Position numbers and translations under genes: made by a program
Notes under the pieces: model-generated
What the model was told of the DNA's origin: nothing
Seen by the model: the letters and a program-made list of their open reading frames with translations, nothing else
Databases searched by the model: none
Assembly (NCBI GenBank): GCA_031551595.1
Contig: JAVBNK010000061.1
Span: 1 to 29,914, forward strand
Reading direction: 5' to 3'
Origin: JAVBOW01 sp031551595
GTDB taxonomy: Bacteria; Bacteroidota; Bacteroidia; Bacteroidales; Rikenellaceae
DNA length: 29,914 bases
Shown here: piece after piece, positions 21,818 to 29,408 of the stretch
Layout of the letters: every line of letters begins with the position of its first letter
Position numbering within the stretch: the stretch's first letter is position 1

Positions 21818-21974
21818 GGACCCGGGAAATCGTCTGAAAGCCCTCCGACGAAGGCTAAAACGGCGAGCGCCTCCCTTTTAGTCGTCCTGCGGCCGCCTAA
21901 CGGTCGTTGAACGAACGCCGTTTCTTTACGCCTTCTCTGTCCGGCTTTCCGGGCGACGATTTCCCAAAGGGTCC
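21818..21974. repeat. Long nested inverted repeat (rod-like element) before rdgB
   Basis: Nested arms pair in order: GGACCC/GGGTCC, GGGAAATCGTC/GACGATTTCCC, GAAAGCC/GGCTTTC, AAGGC/GCCTT and AAACGGCG/CGCCGTTT. Together they fold 157 bp into one rod with an apical region at about 21866-21915. There is no credible ORF. It could be a structured RNA or a small non-autonomous mobile element. Confidence 0.65.
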
Positions 21975-22027
21975 ATCCGCCTTCCGCAAAAGCGATGAAA
22001 ATAAACCACCGATTAACACAACGACCG

Positions 22028-22636
22028 ATGAAAATAGTATTCGCTACGAACAACGCCCATAAGGTCGCCGAGGTCAACGACATCCTCGGCCCGGGTTTCG
22101 AACTGGTCACCCCCGCCGCGCTGGGTATCACCGAAGATATTCCCGAGGACCGGCCCACGCTCGAAGGCAACGCGCTGCAAAAGGCGCGCTACGTCTACGA
22201 CCGTACGGGCCTGGCGTGCTTTGCCGACGACACGGGGCTGGAAGTCGAAGCCCTGGATGGCGCTCCGGGCGTATGGTCGGCACGCTATGCGGGCGAGGCT
22301 AAGGATTCGCAGGCCAACATGCGCCTGCTGCTGGCCAATATGCAGGGGCAGACCGACCGCCGCGCGCGGTTCCGCACGGTGATCGCCCTGGTCGTCGACG
22401 ATGCGGAGTATCTCTTCCAGGGCGAGGTGCGCGGCAAGATCACCATGGAACCCCACGGTCACGGCGGATTCGGTTACGACCCCGTTTTCGTGCCGTCGGG
22501 CCACACGGAAACCTTCGCGCAGATGGCCCCGGCACTTAAAAACACGCTGAGCCACCGGGCCATGGCCGTACAACGACTCGCGGAATACCTGAAAAGGACT
22601 GCCGGCGGCGAACCGCACGTCCCTATATTCCTGTAG
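22028..22636 (+). CDS. rdgB: XTP/dITP diphosphatase (RdgB/HAM1 family)
   Basis: A 202-residue cytosolic house-cleaning enzyme that hydrolyses XTP, ITP and dITP to monophosphates and keeps deaminated purines out of DNA. The start MKIVFATNNAHKVAEV is the family signature (TNNAHK, residues 7-12). FADDTGLEVEALDGAPGVWSARYAG, the GYDPVFVP loop and the terminal SHRAMAVQRLAEYL helix are also there. An ATG 33 nt upstream is in frame but adds a non-homologous MKINHRLTQRP stretch. recO follows after only 5 nt, so the two are cotranscribed. Confidence 0.95.
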   Translation: MKIVFATNNAHKVAEVNDILGPGFELVTPAALGITEDIPEDRPTLEGNALQKARYVYDRTGLACFADDTGLEVEALDGAPGVWSARYAGEAKDSQANMRLLLANMQGQTDRRARFRTVIALVVDDAEYLFQGEVRGKITMEPHGHGGFGYDPVFVPSGHTETFAQMAPALKNTLSHRAMAVQRLAEYLKRTAGGEPHVPIFL

Positions 22637-22641
22637 CCCCG

Positions 22642-23367
22642 ATGAAGCCCTACAAGGCCCGCGGCATCGTCCTGCACACCGTGAAATACGGCGATTCGTC
22701 GATGGTGGTCTACATGCTCACCGACACGATGGGGCGCCAGAACTACATGGTGCAGGGGGTGCGCAGCCGCCGCGGCCACGGCAACAAGGCCGCCCTGTTC
22801 CAACCCATGTTCATCGTCGAACTGGAGGGGATGGAGTTGGCCAACGCGCAGATGCACCGTATCCGCGAGGTGCGCAACCTGATGCCGCTGTCGAGCGTGC
22901 CGTTCGACGTGCGCAAAAGCACCATCGCCCTGTTCATGGCCGAGGTGGTTTACAAACTGGTGCGCGAGGCGGAGGTCAACAGCCCTTTGTTCGAATTCTT
23001 GTTGGGTACGGTCGCCGCCCTGGACGCCCTGGACGAAGGGGTGGCCAACGTGCATCTGTGGTTTTTGGTGCGGCTGAGTTGTTTCCTGGGTTTTTATCCC
23101 GGCAACGAATATACGCCCGGGGCGTGGTTCGACATCCGCGAGGGCGTATTCACCCCCGCCATGCCGCCCCACCGCCTCGCCCTGTCGCAGGACAACGCCC
23201 GTATCCTCTCCCTGATGATGGACACCGGCCTGGATGCACTCTCTGCAGTCGGGCTTTCCCGGTCGCAGCGTAGCGAATTCCTGGCCGCGGTGCTCAACTA
23301 TTTCGGCTACCACCTCGACATGATCCACTCCGTCCGCTCAATCGACATCCTGCGCGAAGTGTTTTAA
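22642..23367 (+). CDS. recO: DNA repair protein RecO
   Basis: A 241-residue recombination mediator that, with RecR and RecF, loads RecA on SSB-coated gaps. The N-terminal OB fold reads KARGIVLHTVKYGDSSMVVYMLTDTMGRQNYMVQGVR (residues 5-41). The all-helical C-terminal part lacks the four zinc cysteines of some RecO proteins, as usual in Bacteroidetes. The end NYFGYHLDMIHSVRSIDILREVF matches the family. It lies 5 nt after rdgB in one operon and is convergent with a lipoprotein gene. Confidence 0.93.
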   Translation: MKPYKARGIVLHTVKYGDSSMVVYMLTDTMGRQNYMVQGVRSRRGHGNKAALFQPMFIVELEGMELANAQMHRIREVRNLMPLSSVPFDVRKSTIALFMAEVVYKLVREAEVNSPLFEFLLGTVAALDALDEGVANVHLWFLVRLSCFLGFYPGNEYTPGAWFDIREGVFTPAMPPHRLALSQDNARILSLMMDTGLDALSAVGLSRSQRSEFLAAVLNYFGYHLDMIHSVRSIDILREVF

Positions 23368-23375
23368 ACAAAATA

Positions 23376-23421
23376 CCTTCATGTCTTATACCTTTTTTCG
23401 GGAAAGTGTCAGGCATGAAGG
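23376..23421. terminator. Possible shared terminator between recO and the convergent lipoprotein gene
   Basis: CCTTCATG (23376-23383) and CATGAAGG (23414-23421) form an 8-bp inverted repeat around a 30-nt loop with a T-run. It lies just 9 nt after the recO stop and 15 nt from the lipoprotein stop. Confidence 0.35.
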
Positions 23422-23435
23422 CGTATCCGGTAATG

Positions 23436-23894
23436 CTAAGATTTGAAGATGGTTCTGTCTTCTTCGATCAGGGACAGCGAGCCTTTGGCATCGCGAACCA
23501 GGGTCAGTTTGCCGTCGGACCACACCTGCGATTTCCCGCTTTGGGTGAGTACCACGCCCTTCCGGCCGGAAACGAACACCTCGGCACGCGCCGAATCATC
23601 GCTGAAAATCACGTAGGTCGCCTGGGTGACGTTGGGATCGGTGGCCGAAGCCAGTTTGACGCCTGCTTCCCAGGGGCGCACGCAGTCGTTCCTGACCACG
23701 CTCCAGATGTAGCCCGCCGAAGTGAGGCAACCGTGCTCGTCGCGCTCGCCGCCTATGGCGTCAGCTGCCCGGGCGTCCTTGCTGCCTCCCATGACCGAGA
23801 GGGGATCCGTTACAATTCCACTGTTTTTCTGTGTGTTGCATCCCGCGACGGCTGCCGTGGCGAGGATGGCGATCGATAAAATAAACTTTTTCAT
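23436..23894 (-). CDS. Hypothetical small lipoprotein with a conserved-looking cysteine pair
   Basis: A 152-residue exported protein. The start MKKFILSIAILATAAVAGC is a textbook lipoprotein signal with lipobox AVAGC (Cys19). The mature part has two further cysteines in HGCLTSAGYIWSVVRNDCVRPWE, likely to form a disulfide, then a strand-rich domain (ASATDPNVTQATYVIFSDDSARAEVFV, VVLTQSGKSQVWSDGKLTLVRDAKGSLSLIEED). I do not recognise a named family. The open frame runs on upstream through repeat copy B to 24221, but that part is repeat sequence and the signal peptide fixes the start at 23894. Confidence 0.85.
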   Translation of the reverse strand: MKKFILSIAILATAAVAGCNTQKNSGIVTDPLSVMGGSKDARAADAIGGERDEHGCLTSAGYIWSVVRNDCVRPWEAGVKLASATDPNVTQATYVIFSDDSARAEVFVSGRKGVVLTQSGKSQVWSDGKLTLVRDAKGSLSLIEEDRTIFKS

Positions 23895-24003
23895 ATCCGT
23901 TACTATGCAATAAAGATGCAAAAAATGTCCCCTGCGATGCATCCGGGACCGATTTATTCGCCAGGGGCTCAGTATCCCTTTAGGGCCATACTCCCTGCCG
24001 TTT

Positions 24004-24266
24004 CCTGTGGCTGCGGGGGTGGGGTTTCGGACCGCTGCAGGATGTAAGCCTGCATGGCAGGCTTTTCCTGCTTCTCGCCCCGGCCATTCAAACAAGTTTG
24101 ATGGCCCCCGGCTTGGCGTCGGTTGGCGATTCCTATGGACCCGCGGCCCTGTCCAATATCCCGCAGTTTCAGTTACCCATGCTACACATGGGTTTCCTGC
24201 TCGCGGCCCGGCATAACTCAAGTAAACCTGGTTCTGTCCTCGCTCGCAGCGTCGGTTGCTGCGGGG
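24004..24266 (-). repeat. Intergenic hairpin-rich repeat, copy B
   Basis: The second full copy, inverted relative to copy A. Shared blocks on the plus strand are: the start GTGGCTGCGGGG, the hairpin around AAGCCTGCATGGCAGGCTT (24046-24064), CCCCGGCCATTCAAACAAGT with TTGATGG, GGCTTGGCGTCGGTTGG, the stem ACCCATG-CTACA-CATGGGT, GCGGCCCGGCATAACTCAAG and the terminal hairpin CGCAGCGTCGGTTGCTGCG. The middle stem-loop GCAGTTGC...CAACTGC of copies A and C is lost here. It ends 4 bp before the methyltransferase stop. With its flanks it fills the 376-bp gap 23895-24270, which holds no gene. Confidence 0.75.
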
Positions 24267-24270
24267 TCAT

Positions 24271-25461
24271 TTATTCCACGAAAAGCGCCAGTCCTTTCAG
24301 GTATTCGCCTTCCGGGTGGTAGATACTCACCGGGTGGTCGGCCGGTTGGGTCAGTTGGTGCAGGATGCGTACGCGCCGTCCCGCGATGGCTGCCGCCGAG
24401 AAGACGGTGGTGCGGAAAAGCTCGCGCGGCACGGCCTGCGAACAGCTGAACGTGAACAGCACCCCGCCCGCCCGGATTTTCGCCAGCGCGTCGGCATTCA
24501 GACGGCGGTAGGCTTGTGTGGCGGCGGCGAGGGCTTTGCGGTGCTTGGCGAATGCCGGGGGGTCGAGGATGATCATATCGTACTCGCCGGGTTTCGAAGC
24601 GCGTACGAACTCCATGGCGTCGGCGGCGATGGCGCGGTGGGACGCGTCCGGCCCGAAATTGACCTCCACGTTGCGTTGCGCCAACTCGACGGCGATGCGC
24701 GACGAGTCCACCGAGTCGACCCTGCGCGCACCTCCCGCCAGGGCATAGACCGAGAAGCCGCCCGTATAGCAGAACGTGTTGAGCACGTCGCGCCCGGCGG
24801 CATAATGCCGCACCAGGGCGCGGTTGTCGCGCTGGTCGATGAAAAAGCCGCTCTTCTGGCCGCTCTGCCAGTTGACGGCGAAGCGATGGCCGCCCTCCAG
24901 GACGGTATCTTCACCTGCAGGCTCCCCCGTGTGCCACAGGTAGCCGTCCACGGCATTCAGCCCGGCCATGAACGGCACGGTCTGGCTGCTCTTGTCGTAG
25001 ACCGCCGTCAGGCCGTCGGCATACATCTCACGCAATATTCCGGCGATCTGCTCCCGGATCAGGTAGATGCCTACCGAGTGGGCCTGCATGACGGCCGTCG
25101 TGCCGTAGATGTCCACCACCAGGCCGGGCATCCAGTCGCCCTCGCCGTGCGCAAGGCGGTAGCAGGTCGTGGTCGCGTTGTCCGTAAGCCCTTCGGCCCG
25201 GCGCAGGGCATAGGCCTCCCGCAACCTTCCGGTCCACCACGTGCGGTCGACGGCCTCGTCGCGGAACGTGAGCACACGCACCGCGATCGACCCGACCTGG
25301 TAATGCCCCCGGGCGATAAACGCGCCTTTGCAGTCCGCCACATCGACCACTTCGCCCTCGGTGGGCGAGCCTTCGATGCGTTCGATCGCACCCGAGAACA
25401 CCCACGGGTGAAAACGTTTGAGCGACTCTTCCTTGCCGCGGCGCAGGATGACTTTATTCAT
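24271..25461 (-). CDS. RlmI-like class I rRNA (cytosine-C5) methyltransferase
   Basis: A 396-residue SAM-dependent enzyme of the RlmI/YccW type, which methylates a cytosine of 23S rRNA in Escherichia coli. Residues 1-75 form a PUA domain (RFHPWVFSGAIERIEGSPTEGEVVDV). The catalytic Rossmann domain has GQKSGFFIDQRDNRALV, the SAM loop NTFCYTGGFSVYAL, the acidic VDSVDSS, DPPAFAKHRKAL (motif IV) and FSCSQAV with the cysteine near the site (motif VI). The ATG at 25461 (MNKVILRRGKEESLKRFHPWVF) fits family N-termini better than the longer frame to 25491. Its first 8 nt overlap the end of the upstream plug-like gene, and repeat copy B abuts its stop. The exact target base in this organism is inferred. 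Confidence 0.92.
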   Translation of the reverse strand: MNKVILRRGKEESLKRFHPWVFSGAIERIEGSPTEGEVVDVADCKGAFIARGHYQVGSIAVRVLTFRDEAVDRTWWTGRLREAYALRRAEGLTDNATTTCYRLAHGEGDWMPGLVVDIYGTTAVMQAHSVGIYLIREQIAGILREMYADGLTAVYDKSSQTVPFMAGLNAVDGYLWHTGEPAGEDTVLEGGHRFAVNWQSGQKSGFFIDQRDNRALVRHYAAGRDVLNTFCYTGGFSVYALAGGARRVDSVDSSRIAVELAQRNVEVNFGPDASHRAIAADAMEFVRASKPGEYDMIILDPPAFAKHRKALAAATQAYRRLNADALAKIRAGGVLFTFSCSQAVPRELFRTTVFSAAAIAGRRVRILHQLTQPADHPVSIYHPEGEYLKGLALFVE

Positions 25462-26047
25462 TCGATTGTAGTGTTTTCGGGTTGTATGCAAGCGTCGATA
25501 AATTACTTGTCAGCAATTCATTGCATTGGTGATAGTGGAAATTATCGCCGCTTTTCTTACACTTCTTTAATCCTGCGACTTCAGGATTGAACTTCGCTTT
25601 CTTTTTCATTGTAATCACCGCGATCCCGTTTTCTACAAGGCTCCCATGGAGCATGGACGACGCCACGTCATCTTTCGATAGGATGACGATATTTTCGATT
25701 TTCCCCACATCGAGGATTTCATCGATGAACCCGGCCACCTTGTCCGCAGGTATGAGGTCGAGTTTGTACAAGTAAGCGCCATTGACGACATAAAGCATCG
25801 AATAGGAATTCCTGTTCTTCCAGCCGGACGGTGTATAAACAAGGTCCTTTTGATCGAACCTGGCCATATCCCGGCAGATCGTCTGCCTTACGCTGTCGAC
25901 GATCTTTTTTTTGACGGCATCGTCGGTCGTCGCACAGGGATTCTGCCCGGGAGCATGGAAAGACAGGACCAGCAGGACGAATAGGAATCCGGTCCCGCGG
26001 CAATCCCATGCGGCTAATCTTCCGAATAGGCCCCGGAAATCATTCAT
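25454..26047 (-). CDS. Secreted TonB-plug-like protein of unknown function (no barrel)
   Basis: A 197-residue protein. After a short basic N-terminus, the hydrophobic segment FLFVLLVLSFHAPG (about 18-33) looks like a signal peptide. The core resembles a TonB-dependent receptor plug: VVNGAYLYKLDLIPADKVAGFIDEI, then GKIENIVILSKDDVASSMLHGSLVENGIAVITMKKKAKFN, which parallels the V-D-G ... I-E-x-I-x-V-L-K-D-A ... Y-G-x-x-x-x-N-G-V-I-x-I-T-x-K-K pattern. The protein ends 45 residues later, so there is no beta-barrel. Cysteines near residues 36, 56, 172 and 185 may form disulfides. It overlaps the exonuclease (8 nt) and the methyltransferase (8 nt), so all three share one message. The plug resemblance is by eye; the function is unknown. 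Confidence 0.7.
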   Translation of the reverse strand: MNDFRGLFGRLAAWDCRGTGFLFVLLVLSFHAPGQNPCATTDDAVKKKIVDSVRQTICRDMARFDQKDLVYTPSGWKNRNSYSMLYVVNGAYLYKLDLIPADKVAGFIDEILDVGKIENIVILSKDDVASSMLHGSLVENGIAVITMKKKAKFNPEVAGLKKCKKSGDNFHYHQCNELLTSNLSTLAYNPKTLQSNE

Positions 26048-26621
26048 CGTACAGTTTTTTATAGATTTCGAGTGCCGCCCAGGCGTCCGTGGCGGCATAG
26101 AGTTGCTGGGCGGGGGTGAGCGAGGCGGCCTGCCAATTGCTCAGCCGCTGGGCTTTCGAAACCTTCATCCCCAGCACCGCAGCCGCCATCTTGCGCAGGC
26201 TTAACTCGTCGATGCCGTGTTTGCGGATCACGCTTTGCAGGTCGAGGAAACCTCCCGGGCGGAAATGGCGCAGGGCCTGCAACGCCCTCAGGTCGTTGCG
26301 GATGTCGGCCCCGACCTTGAGCACGCCCGGCGATTCCAGCACCTTGATGATCGCCTTGTCCATGCGCATCGAGCACAGGCGCATCAGGTAGCAGCGGTCC
26401 GCGGCGGAGAGTTGCAGCAACGCCACCTTGTGGATCACTCCTGCGGTGAACGACGGGCGGGTTTCGGTGTCGAAGCCGATGACGCGCTGCGAGAGCAGGT
26501 AGTCGCACGCTTCGTGCAGCCCCGCATCGCTGTCGATCACCACGATCTGCCCCCCGAATTGGCAGACGGGCAGCCTTTCGAGGGTTTCGCTGTCTATTTT
26601 TATGAGTGGTTTTTGTTCCAT
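26040..26621 (-). CDS. RNase D-like 3'-5' exonuclease domain protein (DEDDy)
   Basis: A 193-residue stand-alone exonuclease domain. Motif I FDTETRP holds Asp51 and Glu53, motif II ADIRNDLRAL holds Asp110, and motif III YAATDAW holds Tyr175 and Asp179: a complete DEDDy set. The HRDC domains of full RNase D are absent; one-domain proteins of this kind are common in Bacteroidetes. It probably trims RNA or DNA 3' ends; the substrate is unknown. It is the first gene of a three-gene overlapping operon (exonuclease, plug-like protein, methyltransferase). The -7 box lies only 8 nt before its ATG, so the mRNA is nearly leaderless. Confidence 0.9.
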   Translation of the reverse strand: MEQKPLIKIDSETLERLPVCQFGGQIVVIDSDAGLHEACDYLLSQRVIGFDTETRPSFTAGVIHKVALLQLSAADRCYLMRLCSMRMDKAIIKVLESPGVLKVGADIRNDLRALQALRHFRPGGFLDLQSVIRKHGIDELSLRKMAAAVLGMKVSKAQRLSNWQAASLTPAQQLYAATDAWAALEIYKKLYDE

Positions 26622-26629
26622 CGGCCACG

Positions 26630-26637
26630 CAAAGGTA
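26630..26637 (-). promoter_or_regulatory. -7 box of the exonuclease operon, almost touching the start codon
   Basis: On the minus strand TACCTTTG (26637-26630) matches TAnnTTTG with 8 nt between it and the ATG at 26621. No good -33 box is visible at normal distance. Confidence 0.5.
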
Positions 26638-26843
26638 CCTATTTTTAACCATTGGTGGTTGGGTATCCTGCAATTTATTCACATCCCGCACCTGCAGGCG
26701 GCATCAAAGATGGCGGGCCATGCATTGCGGATTGCCGGCGGCGGATACGTGCCGGGCCATAGGCGCAGCAATAACCGCCCGCCGCGTGGGGCGGCGGCAG
26801 GCTGCCGGACTTTGGCTGGGCCAAAGCCCGAAGCCAGGAAAGG

Positions 26844-28745
26844 TCACATCCTCTTATTATTTACTGCCAACCTTCCATCCTCCCCCACGGAAACCGCCCC
26901 CTCGGCCAGCAGCCGGTCGAGGGCAGCCACCACCCGCGCCGGATCGACCCTGAAACGTCCGACCAACGCTTTGGCGTCCAACGGCCCGGCGGCCAGGTGG
27001 GCCAGGATACGGCCGGGAATATCGCTGCCCGCCGTGGCCTTGCGGCGGGCCAGGCAGTTGTCGCACACCCCGCACGGCGCCGGGTCCTGTTCGCCGAAAT
27101 AGCTCTGCATCACCGCGCTGCGGCACTCCGTCAGGTTGTCTGCATAGGCGAACATGGTTTCGAGGCGTTTCGACGCGGCTTCCTTGCGCTGGCCGTAACT
27201 CATCGGCGAGATGTAGAGGTCGGCCGCCGGGAGCCGTTCCTCCAGGAGGATGAGCAGCGGCGAGTTGCCCCCCGGGATATAGCGGATCACCCGCAGGTTC
27301 CACAGCCGGCTGAGCAGCTCCTTCACCCGCTCGGCCGTGTAGCCCGAGATGGCGGCGATTTCCGATTCGTCGATAGCCACGAAACCGTGGAAAACGCCGT
27401 TGTAAAGGCGCAGGATCACCCGCAGGATATGGTCGAGCTCCGTGCGCTCGATGCGTATTTTGTAAAGGTCGTCGCGGCTGACCGTGAACATGATGCGGGC
27501 GGGCAGGTCGGCAGGCTCAGTAAGCTGCATGTAGCCGTTCTGTTCCAGGATCTTGATGGCGTTCATGGCCGCGGCCGGGAAGATCTTCTGCCGCGATGCG
27601 AATTCGAAAAGGTTGAACTCGAAACTGGCGTATTTGCCGTCGCCGATGCCGATCTGCAGGTAGTTGAACACCGCCTCGTAGCACTCCCGGATCAACTCCG
27701 GGGACGGAAATTCCAGCGAGAAACGGCGCATCGCCCGTCCCCGGTCGTCCGTCCCTGTGAGCAGAACGGCGTATGACCGTTGTCCGTCGCGTCCGGCGCG
27801 TCCCGCCTCCTGGTAATATTCTTCGATCGAGTCGGGAATGTCGTAATGCACCACCATGCGTACGTCGGGCTTGTCGATCCCCATTCCGAAAGCGTTAGTG
27901 GCCACCATGATACGGCTGCGCCCGCTCATCCACAGGTCTTGTCGCAGCGCCCGCTCCGCAGCCCCGAGGCCGCCGTGGTAGAACTCGGCCGGAATGCCGT
28001 TGTCGTTGAGTTTTTGTGCGATCCGGGCCGTGCCTTCGCGCGTGCGCACATAGACGATTCCCTGCCCCGGCACGTTACGGATGATGCGTAACAGCTGTGT
28101 GTCTTTGTCTTCCGTCGCCCGTACCGAATAGGACAGGTTGGGCCGTGCGAACGGCGAGCGCATCACCGTCCCGTCGCGGAATTCCAGCCGCTCCATGATG
28201 TCCTGCACCACGGCCTCGGTCGCCGATGCCGGGAGCGCCAGCACCGGAGCGTCCGGCACGACCTTGCGCAGGGTGGCGATTTTCAGGTAAGACGGGCGGA
28301 AGTCGTAGCCCCACTGCGAGATGCAGTGCGCCTCGTCCACCGCCACCAGCGACACCTTCATCCGCATCGCCCGCATCCGGAACAACTCCGTAGTGAGCCG
28401 CTCGGGCGACACGTAGAGGAATTTCACGTCGCCGTACACACAGTTGTCCAGCGCGATGTCGATCTGGCGCCGGGACATGCCGCTGTGCACCGCCCGGGCC
28501 TGGATGCCCCGCCGGCGAAGCTTGTCCACCTGGTCCTTCATCAGCGCGATCAGCGGCGTGACGACGATGCACACCCCCGGCTGCACCACGCCCGGAAGTT
28601 GGTACAGCAGCGACTTGCCGCCGCCCGTGGGCATCAGCACCAGCGTGTCGCGTCCCCCCAGCACCGACTCGATCACCTGCCGTTGCACGGGACGAAATCC
28701 CCCGTAACCCCAATATTTCTTTAACGCTTCCTCTATGTGCGGCAT
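26844..28745 (-). CDS. recQ: ATP-dependent DNA helicase RecQ
   Basis: A 633-residue superfamily 2 helicase that unwinds DNA 3'-5' in repair and recombination. The helicase core has the Q motif YWGYGGFRPVQRQ, Walker A MPTGGGKS, the DEAH box VDEAHCISQWGYDFRP, PASATEAVV (motif III), and motif VI YYQEAGRAGRDGQ. The RQC part follows with the zinc cysteines in LTECRSAVMQSYFGE and APCGVCDNCLARR and a winged helix. There is no HRDC domain; the C-terminus ends after a short winged-helix-like segment (LDAKALVGRFRVDPARVVAALDRLLAEGAVSV). I chose the ATG at 28745 because a -7 box lies directly before it; an in-frame ATG at 28769 would put the box inside the gene. Confidence 0.94.
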   Translation of the reverse strand: MPHIEEALKKYWGYGGFRPVQRQVIESVLGGRDTLVLMPTGGGKSLLYQLPGVVQPGVCIVVTPLIALMKDQVDKLRRRGIQARAVHSGMSRRQIDIALDNCVYGDVKFLYVSPERLTTELFRMRAMRMKVSLVAVDEAHCISQWGYDFRPSYLKIATLRKVVPDAPVLALPASATEAVVQDIMERLEFRDGTVMRSPFARPNLSYSVRATEDKDTQLLRIIRNVPGQGIVYVRTREGTARIAQKLNDNGIPAEFYHGGLGAAERALRQDLWMSGRSRIMVATNAFGMGIDKPDVRMVVHYDIPDSIEEYYQEAGRAGRDGQRSYAVLLTGTDDRGRAMRRFSLEFPSPELIRECYEAVFNYLQIGIGDGKYASFEFNLFEFASRQKIFPAAAMNAIKILEQNGYMQLTEPADLPARIMFTVSRDDLYKIRIERTELDHILRVILRLYNGVFHGFVAIDESEIAAISGYTAERVKELLSRLWNLRVIRYIPGGNSPLLILLEERLPAADLYISPMSYGQRKEAASKRLETMFAYADNLTECRSAVMQSYFGEQDPAPCGVCDNCLARRKATAGSDIPGRILAHLAAGPLDAKALVGRFRVDPARVVAALDRLLAEGAVSVGEDGRLAVNNKRM

Positions 28746-28749
28746 ACTG

Positions 28750-28757
28750 CAAAGGTA
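28750..28757 (-). promoter_or_regulatory. -7 box of recQ immediately before the start codon
   Basis: On the minus strand TACCTTTG (28757-28750) matches TAnnTTTG, with only four bases (CAGT) between it and the ATG at 28745. With the usual 5-7 nt to the transcript start, the mRNA would begin at the start codon. No clear -33 box was seen. Confidence 0.5.
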
Positions 28758-28947
28758 GCAATTTAACATGAACTCTGCTTAGGGGGCGAAGTCGCCATTG
28801 AGCCGACGACCTGTAAGGCGGTTGGCAAGCCCGCCCCCTGCACCCGGGGTCGGCCGGAAGGCCGGACGAGGGCACTGGACGAAGGAAAGTAACAGGGAGG
28901 GTAGGGGGGTATTCTCGGTACGTTATCGGCGTCGGGAAAGCCGGTAG

Positions 28948-29022
28948 CGTGTGGCCGGGATCAAAAATAAGATACAATGCGGTGACATATAGGCATCATG
29001 AATTCCTTATCCCGACCACACG
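28948..29022. repeat. 14-bp inverted repeat around an AT-rich loop
   Basis: CGTGTGG-C-CGGGAT (28948-28961) and ATCCCG-A-CCACACG (29009-29022) pair with one mismatch around a 47-nt AT-rich loop. It lies in the 663-bp gap between recQ and the PII-like gene. In the left part of that gap (28770-28947) I see no gene or known element. Confidence 0.5.
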
Positions 29023-29073
29023 TTATTCTCTAAGGGTTCAATTTCCCGCCGCTCGCGGCGATTATACTAAAAT

Positions 29074-29340
29074 CTCCCGCGGCTGCGGGGGTACGCCGTA
29101 GGCGCAGGCTGCGGGATGTAAGTCTGCATTGCAGGCTTTCCTTCCTTCGCGCCCCGGCCATTCAAACAAGTTTGATGGCGCCCGGCTTGGCGTCGGTTGG
29201 CAGTTGCCGCAGGCAACTGCGCCCTTGTGATACCCCATGGCTTGAGTTACCCATGCTGCACATGGGTTTCCTCCCCGCGGCCCGGCATAACTCAAGTACA
29301 TTCGGTTCTTCCCCCGCTCGCAGCGTCGGTTGCTGCGCGG
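29074..29340 (-). repeat. Intergenic hairpin-rich repeat, copy C
   Basis: The third full copy, in the same orientation as copy B. On the plus strand it starts CTCCCGCGGCTGCGGGG and has the hairpin region GTAAGTCTGCATTGCAGGCT, GCCCCGGCCATTCAAACAAG with TTTGATGG, GGCTTGGCGTCGGTTGG, the stem GCAGTTGCCGCAGGCAACTG, CTTGAGTTACCCATG with CATGGGT, CCGCGGCCCGGCATAACTCA and the terminal hairpin CGCAGCGTCGGTTGCTGCG. It ends about 20 bp before the terminator of the PII-like gene. Confidence 0.75.
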
Positions 29341-29360
29341 TTTATTTCATAGGCTCATAT

Positions 29361-29389
29361 AAAAAGCCCCCGGATGCGCTCCGGGGGCT
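29361..29389 (-). terminator. Rho-independent terminator of the RND-PII operon
   Basis: On the minus strand the 10-bp stem AGCCCCCGGA/TCCGGGGGCT with loop GCGCA is followed by TTTTT and an AT-rich stretch. It lies 20 bp after the stop of the PII-like gene. Confidence 0.85.
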
Positions 29390-29408
29390 TTCGGGGAGGG
29401 GTGGCAGC

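Noticed and set aside
23895..24221. N-terminal extension of the lipoprotein reading frame (MSYAGPRAGNPC...) into repeat copy B
   Set aside because: The same peptide-like string appears in copy C (29062-29301) and, broken by a stop, in copy A. It comes from the non-coding repeat, and a perfect lipoprotein signal peptide starts at 23894.
29062..29301. 79-residue minus-strand ORF MYLSYAGPRGGNPC...
   Set aside because: It lies wholly within repeat copy C. Conservation of its frame follows from the repeat DNA, and the equivalent frame in copy A contains a stop.
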